Shown here piece after piece: positions 26,740 to 37,600 of a stretch of 64,000 bases of DNA (within the stretch, counting starts at the first letter, position 1; every line of letters begins with the position of its first letter). The translations under genes and the position numbers were made by a program. Location: positions 124,001-188,000 of the forward strand of contig NZ_JBBIXN010000007.1 of NCBI RefSeq assembly GCF_037646455.1, given 5' to 3'. The DNA is from Draconibacterium mangrovi_A (lineage in GTDB: Bacteria; Bacteroidota; Bacteroidia; Bacteroidales; Prolixibacteraceae). The notes under the pieces were generated by a model. That model did no database searches. It was not told the DNA's origin and was given only the letters and a program-made list of their open reading frames with translations.

Positions 26740-29472
26740 ATGGCACAACAGAAACGAACATTCAAATATTCCAGATCATTTTCAAAATATTTACTATTAG
26801 CAGGGCTATTTTTAAGCAGAACCTTATTAGCTTCTGCCATTGAAAAGGAGATGGTCGACAACCTGGTAAATGAGGACCGGGTGCTTTCTTCGGCCATCGA
26901 ATTACATATAATTTCTGCCGAATCGCCATTGGTTAACAGTACCGTCAACCTTGAACATGAAGATGCCTGGTTGTTTTTCGATAATATCAGGCCATCTGAG
27001 GTTATTGCCACCTATACTTCTTCAGTGAAGATTAATGGTGCAGTTCTGAAAGTTGGTTCGAACGGGCGAGTTGCCATTTACGGGCAAGGAACAGTAATTA
27101 TGCCTTTTCCCGGCTCTTTTAAGCCATTGACTGTTTATACCGAAGAAAATTTCGATGGAAATTCTACCCAACTTTCAATTCAAACCTATCACAACAACCT
27201 GGGAGATTTCGATAATGTCATCAAGTCGTTTAAATTGAAACGTGGATATATGGCAACCTTTGCCAATAACGCTGATGGAAGTGGTTACAGCCGCGTATTT
27301 ATTGCCGATGAAGCAGACTTACTCTTTGAAGAAATGCCTGGAGAGTTATTCGGTTCTGTTTCGTTTATACGAGTTTTTAAATACGAGTGGGTTAGTAAAA
27401 AAGGGAAAGCCGGTTGGAATCCAAATGACATTAACTCTCCTACTTATTACGACTGGAACATTGGAGGCAGTTCGTCGAGTGACGTGGAGTATGTCGCTAT
27501 TCGGCAAAATGGAGGATGGCCTTCGTGGAGTGCGATTAATGAAAAACAGAATATAACACATCTTCTCGGGTTTAACGAGCCCGACAGGCCGGACCAGGCT
27601 GACATGAATTTCCAGGCCATGATTGATCAGTGGCCCGAAATGATGAAATCAGGTTTAAGAATAGGTTCGCCCGCCTGGTCGAATCCCTGGGGAGGAAATG
27701 GTGGTAATCTTTTCGATTTCATAAATAAGTGCGACGAACTGAATTACCGCGTCGATTTTGTAGCATTGCACTGTTACTGGGGAGGAAAATCGCCGCAAAA
27801 CTGGTACAACGACCTAAAATATATTCATGAACAAACCGGGCGGCCATTATGGATAACGGAATGGAACAACGGTGCGAACTGGACCAACGAATGGTGGCCC
27901 GATGACAGCAAAGCATATACACCGGCCAATGCCCAAAAACAATTGAACGACATGAAGGGAATCCTTCAGGTGTTGGACACGGCTAGTTTCATCGAGCGTT
28001 ATTTCATTTACGATTGGGTGCAGGATTGTCGCGCGATGGTATTAAATGGAGAATTGACACTTGCAGGCGAGTATTATGCACAGAATAAATCGGAGATTGC
28101 ATACAACAATAAGAAGGAAGTAATACCACACTGGAATTACAAATCACCTGAACTTTCATACCGGTATTTTTCGTTTAGAAATTCAATTCGGGTAAGTTGG
28201 ACGAATCCAAACGGAGAACTTTCCCGGCAATATATACTGCAAAGGAAAATTGATGAAGGGGCATTCGAAACCACTTTTACAACGGAGGATCCTTCAGAAG
28301 ACTTTTATCTTGATCCGCTTGATCCGGAAATTTACGGTACCATTTCGTATCGGGTAATGTTGCAGACGGCGGATGGAAATTTTAAGACATCCAATATAGA
28401 ATCTTACTATCAAACAGCAGGTGAAGATGAAATTCAGGTTGGAAATTTTAGTGTGGACAATTCGGATATAAATACAGCGGTGTTTCCCGTAAAATATTCG
28501 TCAACGCCTATTGTTTTGCTTGGTATTCCAACTATGAATAACAATGTAGCTATGACCCAGAGAATAGGCAGTATTTCAACCACACAATTCCTGTTTAATT
28601 TCTTTCCGTGGTCGTACATCGAAAATTCGGGATTGAGAAGACCCGAGGTTCTTTCGGCGCTGGCACTGCCGGCCGGTGCACACGATTTAAACGGACTGCA
28701 AGCCGACGCCGGTTCGGTGTCGGGAGTGACTCGTGAATGGGTTTCTGTGACCTTTGATGAAGCGTTCAGTGAAGCGCCGGTAGTATTTTGTACTGTTGGC
28801 ACCCGGGTAAACTTTTATCCACTCACGGTTGCCGTTAGAAACGTGACCTCCACCGGATTTGAAATCAGCCTGAAAAGTGAAGAAACAAATACGGCAAGTT
28901 TAACCGGAGAAATAGTTAATTATCTGGCTGTTGAACCCGGCACCGGGGGAATAGACGGAAAGCGCATAACGGTTGGAAAAAATTACGGAGGCCAACTTAT
29001 TTCAACAATCCCCATCGAGATAGTTTATGATTCCAGCTACTCCGAGCCGGCTGTTTTTGCAGGTTTATTGTCTTCAGAAGATAATTTCGCTTCTACATTA
29101 CGCTATTCATTAACCGGAGATTCCGGAATCGAGCTGAAAAAACAACGGGAATTGTCGGGTGGCGAATCAGAAATGAAAGCCGATGATTTTGGTTGGATGG
29201 TTATGGATTTGGCCACCGATCAACCCGACATCGGAACAAGTATTGGAGAAATCGGAACTGAATCCCCGATCAAATTTTACCCCAATCCGGCAAAAGATGA
29301 AGTATATTTTAACTTTATTTCGCCAACATACATTGAAATTTTTGATATGACCGGACGAAAAATGCTGGGATCGAATGTTGTTTATTCACTGAATATCAGA
29401 TCGCTTCCAAAAGGAATTTATTTGATGAAAGCAGATGGAAAATATTTTGGCAAATTGATTAGTGTAGATTAA
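26740..29472 (+). CDS. GH128-like glycosyl hydrolase with beta/gamma-crystallin-like N-domain, T9SS-secreted
   Basis: Signal or membrane-targeting segment near residues 12-35 (YLLLAGLFLSRTLLASA). Residues about 125-210 resemble a beta/gamma-crystallin module (VYTEENFDGNS...). Residues about 223-460 match the Asl1-like/GH128 catalytic core: acid/base E280 in LLGFNEPDRPDQ and nucleophile E374 in WITEWNNG, 94 residues apart as expected. An FN3-like domain (about 462-560) and a beta-rich stretch with H-type-lectin character (about 565-650, repeated near 680-830) follow. The end (about 843-910, IKFYPNPAKDE) is a T9SS sorting domain. Known GH128 enzymes cut beta-1,3-glucan, an odd activity for this arabinan/RG-I locus; a related beta-1,3 backbone is possible. 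Confidence 0.78.
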   Translation: MAQQKRTFKYSRSFSKYLLLAGLFLSRTLLASAIEKEMVDNLVNEDRVLSSAIELHIISAESPLVNSTVNLEHEDAWLFFDNIRPSEVIATYTSSVKINGAVLKVGSNGRVAIYGQGTVIMPFPGSFKPLTVYTEENFDGNSTQLSIQTYHNNLGDFDNVIKSFKLKRGYMATFANNADGSGYSRVFIADEADLLFEEMPGELFGSVSFIRVFKYEWVSKKGKAGWNPNDINSPTYYDWNIGGSSSSDVEYVAIRQNGGWPSWSAINEKQNITHLLGFNEPDRPDQADMNFQAMIDQWPEMMKSGLRIGSPAWSNPWGGNGGNLFDFINKCDELNYRVDFVALHCYWGGKSPQNWYNDLKYIHEQTGRPLWITEWNNGANWTNEWWPDDSKAYTPANAQKQLNDMKGILQVLDTASFIERYFIYDWVQDCRAMVLNGELTLAGEYYAQNKSEIAYNNKKEVIPHWNYKSPELSYRYFSFRNSIRVSWTNPNGELSRQYILQRKIDEGAFETTFTTEDPSEDFYLDPLDPEIYGTISYRVMLQTADGNFKTSNIESYYQTAGEDEIQVGNFSVDNSDINTAVFPVKYSSTPIVLLGIPTMNNNVAMTQRIGSISTTQFLFNFFPWSYIENSGLRRPEVLSALALPAGAHDLNGLQADAGSVSGVTREWVSVTFDEAFSEAPVVFCTVGTRVNFYPLTVAVRNVTSTGFEISLKSEETNTASLTGEIVNYLAVEPGTGGIDGKRITVGKNYGGQLISTIPIEIVYDSSYSEPAVFAGLLSSEDNFASTLRYSLTGDSGIELKKQRELSGGESEMKADDFGWMVMDLATDQPDIGTSIGEIGTESPIKFYPNPAKDEVYFNFISPTYIEIFDMTGRKMLGSNVVYSLNIRSLPKGIYLMKADGKYFGKLISVD

Positions 29473-29796
29473 ACATTTAATGTATATTTAGTTGCCTAAC
29501 TAAAAGGTGAATTTTGATATATTGAGAAGCGCGTTTAAACGTTTTATGCGCGAAAAGTTGAGTGGGCAAAGACAATTTATTATATTTAAGACAGAATCGA
29601 CAGCAGCTTTAACTTCATTTTTAAATCGATATAGAATACTGAAAAATATCGATAAAAATGATGTAAAATTATGCTGACGAATTTGTAACTATTGAAAGGT
29701 GAATATGTAAACATTTAAGAAACTTTAATAAATTTAACTTTCCAATTCTTGATATAAAAACTGATAAAAACATTGTTAAATCTAAATTAGACAACT
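29473..29796. other. Intergenic region, 324 bp, upstream of the LamG giant
   Basis: AT-rich and without a supported ORF or clear terminator. Its last 120 bases hold the two motif copies at 29675 and 29697 and a TAACTTTC -7-like box (29735-29742), leaving a leader of roughly 50 nt. Confidence 0.55.
29675..29742 (+). promoter_or_regulatory. Tandem 22-bp direct repeat and -7-like box upstream of the LamG giant
   Basis: TGACGAATTTGTA at 29675 and the copy offset by exactly 22 bases (29697-29718, core GAATATGTAAAC) agree at 15 of 22 positions. TAACTTTC at 29735-29742 follows 60 bases after the first copy. The same motif-to-box distance (59) is seen upstream of 34661. Candidate HTCS-activated promoter. 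Confidence 0.45.
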
Positions 29797-32700
29797 ATGA
29801 AGAAAAATTTACGCTTACTTTTAATGACAATTTTTATGGTCGGAGGAATGCTCTCCTCTTCCATGAGTTTTGGTCAGGCAACCCTAAAACACCAGTATAC
29901 CTTTGAGGAAGGTACCTACGAGGGGACAATCGTTTACGACCAGGTAGGTAACGCTGACGGCGAACTTATCGGTGATGCCGTAAGTATTGACTCCGGAAAG
30001 GTAACAGTTACAGGTGCTACGGGTCAGTTCGACGGATACGTTTCGCTCGATGCCGCAGAAATCGCACTGTATACCTACGATGCTATTTCGATAGAAATGT
30101 ACCTTGAAACCTTTCCATCAGCCAACTCAGGCTACACCATGTTAACCTACTTCGGTAACAATAATGCAGGTGACCGGAGTTTCTGGTTTCAGCCAACAAT
30201 TAATGGGAATGCATCGAGAGTTGCAGTCAAAAACACCTCTCCTGTTGCGCAATTGGATGGGACTGAAGTGGATGATGGTGATCCGCACCACGTTGTGGCT
30301 ATCTTAACCCCGGATGATGTAAAATATTACTTAGACGGGGTAAATGTTGCTCAAGTATCTACCAATGGAACAAACCATATTCCAGACCTTGATACTGTTA
30401 TCGCTAACATTTTCAAAGGATGCGACGGATGGACCGACCCGAACTATAACGGTTCTGTTCTGGAATTCAACATTTACGATGGCGAACTTGATGCATTTAC
30501 AATCGGACAACGTGCCGGTGTATATTTAGGACTCGATCTTTACAATGCATCCCTGGATACTATTACAGTATCACCTGGTACTCTGAATCCAGCCTTTACT
30601 TCCGATAATGATTTGTATGAGGTAGAAGTACCTTATGGAATTACATCGGTAACCTTTACTGCAACACCAACTGTTGGAGGAGCTAGTTTAACCATGTACA
30701 ATGGTTTGGGAGAAGAACTGACAGATGGAGTTTTAACATTTGACAAGGAACTTGGTGAAGTTCTGGAAATCGTAGTTACAGCACTGGATGGAAGCACTGA
30801 ACAAACTTATTTAGTTGATGTCTTCCCTGAAGCGGGAGAATCAGCAGCTACATTATCAAGTATAGACCTTTCAGCCGGTAAATTGATCGGTGATTTCGAT
30901 ATGTTTGATACCGCTTACGTGGCACTCGTTCCTACCGGAAGTGCTTCAGTTGATGTTACGGGTGTTCCAAACTGGGAAGGTGCAAGTGTTACAGGTGACG
31001 GAACCATTGCCCTTACCGATGGTATGGGATCAACTACAATCACTGTTACTTCGGAAGATGGCTCAGCAACAATGAGTTACACGCTCGAGATATTTGAATC
31101 AAATTTCGAACCTGGAACCGACGTTTATCTCGTACATGAGACTAATGGTTTTGTAGCCACCGAAAGCGGTGATACGACATTTAATCAGATTATACTTGCT
31201 GAAGCCGTTCATGATTCAACTCCGCAAATCTGGCAATTTGTGGAAAGCGGTGTTGCGGACCAGTATTACATCATGAACAAAGATGGTCATTATATGGCTC
31301 TCTCTAACTCAGGTGCTGTTTACGACATGGAGGTTTATCCTGAACTTCCTGGTGATCCTGACAGTGCACGTTTTATGGTTAATGAATTTGAGCCCGACAG
31401 GTTTAAGATTATTTCAGTTGCCAGACAAACTGCCAGTGCAACAGCTAATATGGTTGGACCAAACAATGGTCAGCTTGGTTCTGCATTGTTCAGCGACAAA
31501 GCTCCTGGTGGTGTTTGGGATGCCGCAGGATTTACTGTTTGGAACATTAAATCTCCGGAAGATGTGGTTAGTGCCTACGAAACTCACCTCTCAGCCCTCA
31601 CCATGACCGGTGCATCATTCAAACCTGCTTTCGATCCTGCTTACACTTCATATATTGCTTCTATTCCTGCTGGTGTATCTTCAGTTGAAATAGCTGCAAC
31701 AGCTATGGATGCTGCCGCAACAGTAACAGGTACCGGAACGATTGATGTTTCAGATGGTGCAGGTGTAATAACCATTACCGTAGCAGCTTCTGATCCTCAA
31801 TATACCCGTGAATACAAAATTCATTATATGTATCCGGGCATCAGACACCAGTTCACTTTTGAAGACGGAACTTACGATGCAAACATGGTTTATGACCAGG
31901 TAGGTTCGGTTAACGGAACAATTGGTGGCGACAGTATAACTATTGCTGATGGTAAAGCTACGGTAAGTGGAGCTACATCCAACAGTATGGGATGGATTTC
32001 TATGGATGGCGAGGCTCTGGCACTTCACACTTTCTCTGAGATTACGATAGAGGTGATGCTTGAAGCTCAGAACATGGCAAATTCAAGCTATACCATGTTA
32101 ACCTATTTTGGAACTTCTACTCCGGGTAACGGTTGTCTTTGGATTCAGCCTTCAAGAGCCGGTAACGAGACCAGAGTTGAAACAAATAATGGAAACAATA
32201 CGATTAACGCAGTTTTATCCGGATACGAAATTGACGATGGACTGAAACACCACGTTGCTGTAGTACTTGACAAGGAATCGCTGAAGTATTACCTCGATGG
32301 AGAAATTATTGCAGAATCATCTACTAACGGAATGGATTATATCAGTACCATTGGTACCGATGTAGCCAATATCTTCAGGGGAGTTGATGGATGGAACGAT
32401 CCTAACTACAACAGTTCGCTTTATGAATACAACCTCTGGGAAGGTGGATTGGATGAGGCCACTATTATGGACCGTGCGATAGAATTCCTGGGCGATGCTT
32501 CACGAGATGCAACATTGTCGTCGTTGACTGTTGATGTTGGGGAAATTATTCCTGGATTCAACCCTGAGGTAACAAGCTATGAGGTACTTGTTCCTGCAGG
32601 TACAGAGACGGTTACAGTTACTGCCGTGCCAAACGATGAAAATGCTACAACGGTTGGTGATACCATCGTAGATGTTTCTTCAGGTAAAGGTAGTACTGAT

Positions 32701-34326
32701 GTTGTGGTTACTTCCGAATTTGGTACTCAAATGACATACAGCATCACATTTAGTACACCGGCAGAATACACCTTAATGCATTCTTATACGTTCGAAGAAG
32801 GTACCTATGAAGATACCACTGTATTTGATCAGGTGGGAGATGCTGATGGAACCCTGATTGGTGGTACTATTTCAGGTGGTGCATATATTGCTTCAGAGGC
32901 TGGTGATCATATTACTTTCCCTGCGGCTGATATGGCTGTTAACATGTATCCGGCAATCACGGTGGAAATTCAAACGATGGATGATCCGACAACTACCAAT
33001 GGTTCGAATACCATGTTAACCTATTTCGGTAATACCAATGCTTCCAATAATTATGGTTATAATTATTTCTTCACTTCTTTAGGCAACGGTGGTAATACCA
33101 GAGCAAGTATAAGTTGTGGGGACGATTCAACTCCTTGGTCTGTTGAATCTGGTGTTACAACTCCAAGTGTAATGGACGATGGTAATCCGCATCATTTGGT
33201 TGGAATAGTAACCGAAGATGAAGTTAAGTTGTATGTTGACGGTGTTCTGGCTGGTACTACTGCATTGGCTGAAAACAATTCACTTAGTCTGGTTGATATT
33301 ACCTACGCCTATTTGTGTAAAGGAGGCTATACAGCTGATCCGACTTATCTTGGCGAGGTTCATGAATACAACATTTACTCCGGAGCAATGGATGGAGCTA
33401 CCGTAGCTAAACATGCTAAACAATACTTAGGAGGTTTGACCTTAATGCATTCCTACACATTTGATGATGGAACAGCAGATGATGTTGTTGGCGATGCAGA
33501 CGGAACCCTTATGGGAGCCGGAACAATCGCAGACGGGGCGTATACTGCCGCTGCTAATGGAGATTACATTGAACTTCCCGCTGCCGATATCGCAATCAAT
33601 AATTACTACGCAATTACCCTGGAAAGCTACATCTATAGCGATGTTGATAATACAGGTGCGACTATGATGGCCTACTTTGGTGGAAATGAGAACGATGTTG
33701 GTGGAAATGGATATTTCTTAACACCTGATCGCTGGACGGAAAGCCGAACTGCTATTTCGTGTGGTAATGTTACCGAACCATGGTTAAATGAACAAGGTGT
33801 TACCGGTTCTCCGGTTGCAGTTGGCGAGAAACATTATGTTGTAAGTGTACTAACTGATTCTACAATTGCATTGTATATTGATGGTGCATTGGTTGACCAA
33901 GCTGAAGTATCAGATCCTAACTCTATTGCAGCACTAAGTACTGCAAATGCATGGCTCTGTAAAGGCGGATATTCTGCCGACCCAACCTGGATGGGTACAA
34001 TTGATGAATTCAACATCTGGGAAGGTGCAATGGACTCAGCAACTGTTGCTGAAAGGTATGATGACTTTTTAACAGCGATACCGGTACAAAATACGGTTGA
34101 AGCTAACATTAAAGTTTACCCGACTTACTCAACCGGTGACTTTAAAGTGGAAACCGACGGAAGTCGTGGTATGATCAGTGTTTACAGTCTGACTGGTAAA
34201 CTCGTTCTTCAGAAAGAAATCGAAAGCAGTCTTGAAACTGTTACGGTTCGCGACCGGGGAATGTACATCATGAGGGTTGAAAACAAAGAATCTTTCAGAA
34301 CCTTTAAAGTCTTCAAAACAAGATAA
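29797..34326 (+). CDS. Giant LamG / cadherin-like multidomain secreted protein, no catalytic domain seen (T9SS)
   Basis: A 1509-residue protein with a signal peptide ending at SMSFGQA (about 27). Modules in order: LamG (about 28-248), two cadherin-like beta-sandwiches (about 249-435), a ricin-like region (about 440-590), a third cadherin-like domain (about 598-680), a second LamG (about 682-900), a fourth cadherin-like domain (about 903-988), and LamG copies three and four (about 990-1208 and 1213-1425). The T9SS sorting domain is about 1436-1509. The four LamG copies share HxYTFEEGTY, DQVGxADGTL, MLTYFG and a final EYNIYxGxMD element, so the gene grew by internal duplication. No catalytic motif is recognised. 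It is likely an extracellular glycan-binding or scaffold-like protein. Its sorting domain is almost the same as that of the next gene, and LamG 3-4 resemble that gene's LamG. Confidence 0.82.
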   Translation: MKKNLRLLLMTIFMVGGMLSSSMSFGQATLKHQYTFEEGTYEGTIVYDQVGNADGELIGDAVSIDSGKVTVTGATGQFDGYVSLDAAEIALYTYDAISIEMYLETFPSANSGYTMLTYFGNNNAGDRSFWFQPTINGNASRVAVKNTSPVAQLDGTEVDDGDPHHVVAILTPDDVKYYLDGVNVAQVSTNGTNHIPDLDTVIANIFKGCDGWTDPNYNGSVLEFNIYDGELDAFTIGQRAGVYLGLDLYNASLDTITVSPGTLNPAFTSDNDLYEVEVPYGITSVTFTATPTVGGASLTMYNGLGEELTDGVLTFDKELGEVLEIVVTALDGSTEQTYLVDVFPEAGESAATLSSIDLSAGKLIGDFDMFDTAYVALVPTGSASVDVTGVPNWEGASVTGDGTIALTDGMGSTTITVTSEDGSATMSYTLEIFESNFEPGTDVYLVHETNGFVATESGDTTFNQIILAEAVHDSTPQIWQFVESGVADQYYIMNKDGHYMALSNSGAVYDMEVYPELPGDPDSARFMVNEFEPDRFKIISVARQTASATANMVGPNNGQLGSALFSDKAPGGVWDAAGFTVWNIKSPEDVVSAYETHLSALTMTGASFKPAFDPAYTSYIASIPAGVSSVEIAATAMDAAATVTGTGTIDVSDGAGVITITVAASDPQYTREYKIHYMYPGIRHQFTFEDGTYDANMVYDQVGSVNGTIGGDSITIADGKATVSGATSNSMGWISMDGEALALHTFSEITIEVMLEAQNMANSSYTMLTYFGTSTPGNGCLWIQPSRAGNETRVETNNGNNTINAVLSGYEIDDGLKHHVAVVLDKESLKYYLDGEIIAESSTNGMDYISTIGTDVANIFRGVDGWNDPNYNSSLYEYNLWEGGLDEATIMDRAIEFLGDASRDATLSSLTVDVGEIIPGFNPEVTSYEVLVPAGTETVTVTAVPNDENATTVGDTIVDVSSGKGSTDVVVTSEFGTQMTYSITFSTPAEYTLMHSYTFEEGTYEDTTVFDQVGDADGTLIGGTISGGAYIASEAGDHITFPAADMAVNMYPAITVEIQTMDDPTTTNGSNTMLTYFGNTNASNNYGYNYFFTSLGNGGNTRASISCGDDSTPWSVESGVTTPSVMDDGNPHHLVGIVTEDEVKLYVDGVLAGTTALAENNSLSLVDITYAYLCKGGYTADPTYLGEVHEYNIYSGAMDGATVAKHAKQYLGGLTLMHSYTFDDGTADDVVGDADGTLMGAGTIADGAYTAAANGDYIELPAADIAINNYYAITLESYIYSDVDNTGATMMAYFGGNENDVGGNGYFLTPDRWTESRTAISCGNVTEPWLNEQGVTGSPVAVGEKHYVVSVLTDSTIALYIDGALVDQAEVSDPNSIAALSTANAWLCKGGYSADPTWMGTIDEFNIWEGAMDSATVAERYDDFLTAIPVQNTVEANIKVYPTYSTGDFKVETDGSRGMISVYSLTGKLVLQKEIESSLETVTVRDRGMYIMRVENKESFRTFKVFKTR

Positions 34327-34361
34327 GATTTGATGATTTAATCATAGGTAGTTAACAAGTT

Positions 34362-34398
34362 AAAGGGCTGTCGAAAATGAATTCGACAGCCCTTTTTT
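34362..34398 (+). terminator. Rho-independent terminator after the LamG giant
   Basis: AAAGGGCTGTCGAA (34362-34375) pairs perfectly over 14 bp with 34382-34395 around a 6-base loop and runs into six T. The gene therefore ends its own transcript and the next gene starts afresh. Confidence 0.9.
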
Positions 34399-34491
34399 GT
34401 TGATATTCTCTTCACACCTGTAAGCCGGCATACTTTGAGGCAAACTTTTGTTTTGTCTTGATTTATGATTATTGAAATACATCACTTATTC

Positions 34492-34558
34492 TGACGAATT
34501 TGTATTCTGTAAAAGTTAAAAATGTTTGCCTGTTATTCTATCTCAAAAAATAACTTTG
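34492..34558 (+). promoter_or_regulatory. TGACGAATTTGTA motif with TTTG / TAACTTTG promoter, upstream of LamG-metalloprotease gene
   Basis: TGACGAATTTGTA at 34492-34504 is identical to the site upstream of 29797. TTTG (34525-34528) and TAACTTTG (34551-34558, an exact TAnnTTTG box) are 22 bases apart, close to the known 19-21 spacing. The box follows the motif start by 59 bases. The leader would be about 95 nt. Confidence 0.5.
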
Positions 34559-34660
34559 CAGCAGATATAAAGTCCTAATCTGAAAATAATATTCCGATAA
34601 AAAATGGCGAATTATGCAGCATCACTCCGGAAGAAAACTGATTGGACCAAATTCTAAAAA

Positions 34661-37600
34661 ATGAAAAATTCAAACCTTACTAAAACGGCGGCTTTATTGA
34701 TGTTCCTTTTCATTTGTGGAACAGTAAGAAGTCAAACGGATCCCGGCACTGAGAACCTGATGCATCAGTGGACATTTGATGATGGAACTGCTGTTGATGT
34801 AATCGGATCGGCAGACGGAACTTTGCAGGGTGGAGCCACAGTCAGTAATAAAGCTTTAAATACTTCTACAGGCGGATACCTGTCATTTTCGGGCAGTGAA
34901 ATTGGGATTAACACTTATTCTGAACTGACAACCGAAGTTTGGTTTAAATCATCAGCCGGACAGAATACTGGTCACCCCATGTTAAGCTATTTTGGCGATG
35001 CAGATGTTGATGGCTGGAAAGGGACAAACTACATTTTCACCTCTCCTTCGAACGGAGGGAACTGCCGTCTGGCCATTTCAACGGGTAATACTTCAGAACC
35101 ATGGTCAGCCGAGGACGGTGTTAATAATCCTTCCGGCACCATTGATGACGGGCAGTTACATCAATTGATAAGCATAATTGATGCTACTACGGTAAGCTTG
35201 TATGTCGACGGCGAAAAAGTGGGGTCAGCACCATTAACCGGATCGAACAAACTTTCGGCAGTAAGTACCGCTAATGCTTTCTTATGTAAAAGCGGATATA
35301 GCGGCGATGAACTTTGGAAAGGCTACACTCAAAAATATTCCATTTACAACAAAGCCCTTTCAGACGATGAGGTTCTGTTTTTATATCAAACCGGGGCCGA
35401 ATCTTCGGCAATAATCACTGCATCTGTATCATCTCTGGCATTTGATAGTAACCACAAAGAAGAAACAATTACGATTAACGCATTAAATCTTAATACTGTA
35501 ATTACAATCTCGACACCTATCGGAATTACAGTAAATCCGACAACACTGGCTGCAGATGCCAGCAATTCAGAAGTAAAAATTACCTACGACGGAACAACAC
35601 CTGTTGATGGGAATATCACATTTACAAGCGGAGAAGGCTTCCTGGAATTACCCGTAAGATCCTATTCAAACGACTGTTTTACTCCACTTTACACCGATTT
35701 AACAAATCTGGTCCCTGATCCGTATGTCAGCATGCTATCAGCTTTTACCGGATGGGGAAACAGAAGCATCAACAGCGATCCGGACTACATATATTGCGGA
35801 GCTACAAGCGGCAAAGTTACCGGATCAAACGGGGGATCGCTCGATGTACCTTTAACCGGAAAACTCAAACCGAATACAGTTTATCGAATAAAAGCCCAGG
35901 TTTATACCATCGGTGGAGCATTCCAGATCGGAATGTTTGGATGGTCGGCCGGACAGGGCGATTTTGTAAAAACGTTCAATACCTCCGGCTCATGGCAGGT
36001 TATAGATTTTACAATTACTACCGGATCCACGCTTGGATCTAATCAGGGAATTTTCTTCAATAATTACGGATTATCCGGAACTACCGGTTATATCGATAAT
36101 TGGGAAATGTATGCCCTACCCTCCATTTATTTGTCTCAGTCTACACTGGAATTCAAAAGCCCGGGATCAAAAAACATTACAGTTAGCGGAGTGAGTTTGG
36201 AAGAAGACATTTCAATCAGCAGTCCTGAGGGATTCTCGGTTTCCCAATCGACGTTACCCGCCGATGCGAATAAAGTTGCTTTAACGATTGAATTCACCGG
36301 TACAAATTCTGCTTTAGGATATATTTATTTTGAAAGCGGTGACGTTAAAGACAGTTTACTGGTGACTGGCTCTTCTGATCCTGCCATTGAAGCATCGGTA
36401 GATTATGTCTCAGTGGACGAGATCAGTACAAGCGCTGAATTTAAGGTTAATGGGTACAACCTTAGTACCACAATCACCTTATCAGCACCCGAAGGCATTT
36501 CGCTTTCGGCAGCCTCACTACCAGCTAACACAACGGGAGAAACGGTAACGGTAACTTTTAACGGCAATGCCTCGTCATCCGGTTTTATTTATTTGACCAG
36601 TGGCTCTGCTACAGACAGCATACAGGTGTTTGCCGAACGAAACGACGAATGTTTCACTCCCTTATTTCCGGAAAGGGAAAACCTTATTGTTGATCCGACC
36701 TGCAACTCGTATTTGAGCGATGGCTGGGGAAGCAAGAGCATTAATTCCGATCCTGATTTTGTGTATTGCGGAAGCAGAAGTGGGAAAATAAGTGGCTCGG
36801 GATCGTTAGACCGACAACTGACCGGTAAACTTAAGCGCAATTCTTCCTATCGTATGAAGGCAAAAATCTACAAGGTCAGTACAACCGGTGAAAATATGGG
36901 TAAAGTTACCTTTACCATGGCTTTCGACAGTGCAGCATTTCCAGATCAATACAGGATGATAAAAACGGCTATGGACAGCGCCTGCTACTATTTCAGCAAA
37001 TACACGCCATTTATCGAAAACATACGGGTTGTATACAATGCCGGTATTCCGACAGCTCAAGCCGGGTATCATGGCGAGATCGGTTTTGGAGCCAATCCAC
37101 GTTACATGTGGGTAGGAACTGCCATCCATGAAATGGCTCATTATTTTGGTTCAGGGACAACCTCAGAATGGCAAAGTACAATGGTTAACGGACGATGGAC
37201 CGGAAGTAATGGAAACAACATGATAAAGTCTATTACCGGAGGATCTTCACAATACGTTTCAGGAGATAATAACCCCTCGCCTGTTCACTACTGGCCTTAT
37301 GGGATCAATCAAAGAGAAGAAATTACAGGACTGGGCTCTTCTGCTGTGCAAACTAAAGCCTTAGCTGATGCGGTAAAATTAATGAAAGCCATGTTGGTTG
37401 ATGATTGCGAATTGCCCACCAATAATCCGGGTGTAGGATTGGGGGTGTACGGATGGGATGCAACCAAAGAAGATATTTACCACGAAGTCAATGAAAAAGA
37501 ATCATGGCAGGATGTGGACTTTACATTCAGAACAGGTAATACCTTGAAATCGTCGCAAGGCGTATTTTTTAATTCAGGAACCGGTTATATCGATAACTGG

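Larger units (their letters stand above)
34327..34660. other. Intergenic region, 334 bp, between LamG giant and LamG/metalloprotease gene
   Basis: Contains the terminator at 34362-34398, the TGACGAATTTGTA motif (34492-34504) and a promoter-like pair (34525-34558). No ORF is supported. Confidence 0.6.

Noticed and set aside
29521..29560. GCGCG ... GCGCG element upstream of the LamG giant as an operator
   Set aside because: The matching blocks are only 4-5 bases and the inner sequence is not symmetric.
37127..37156. Classic metzincin zinc site
   Set aside because: HEMAHYFGSGT lacks the third His/Asp at HxxGxxH, so only the HExxH part can be claimed.
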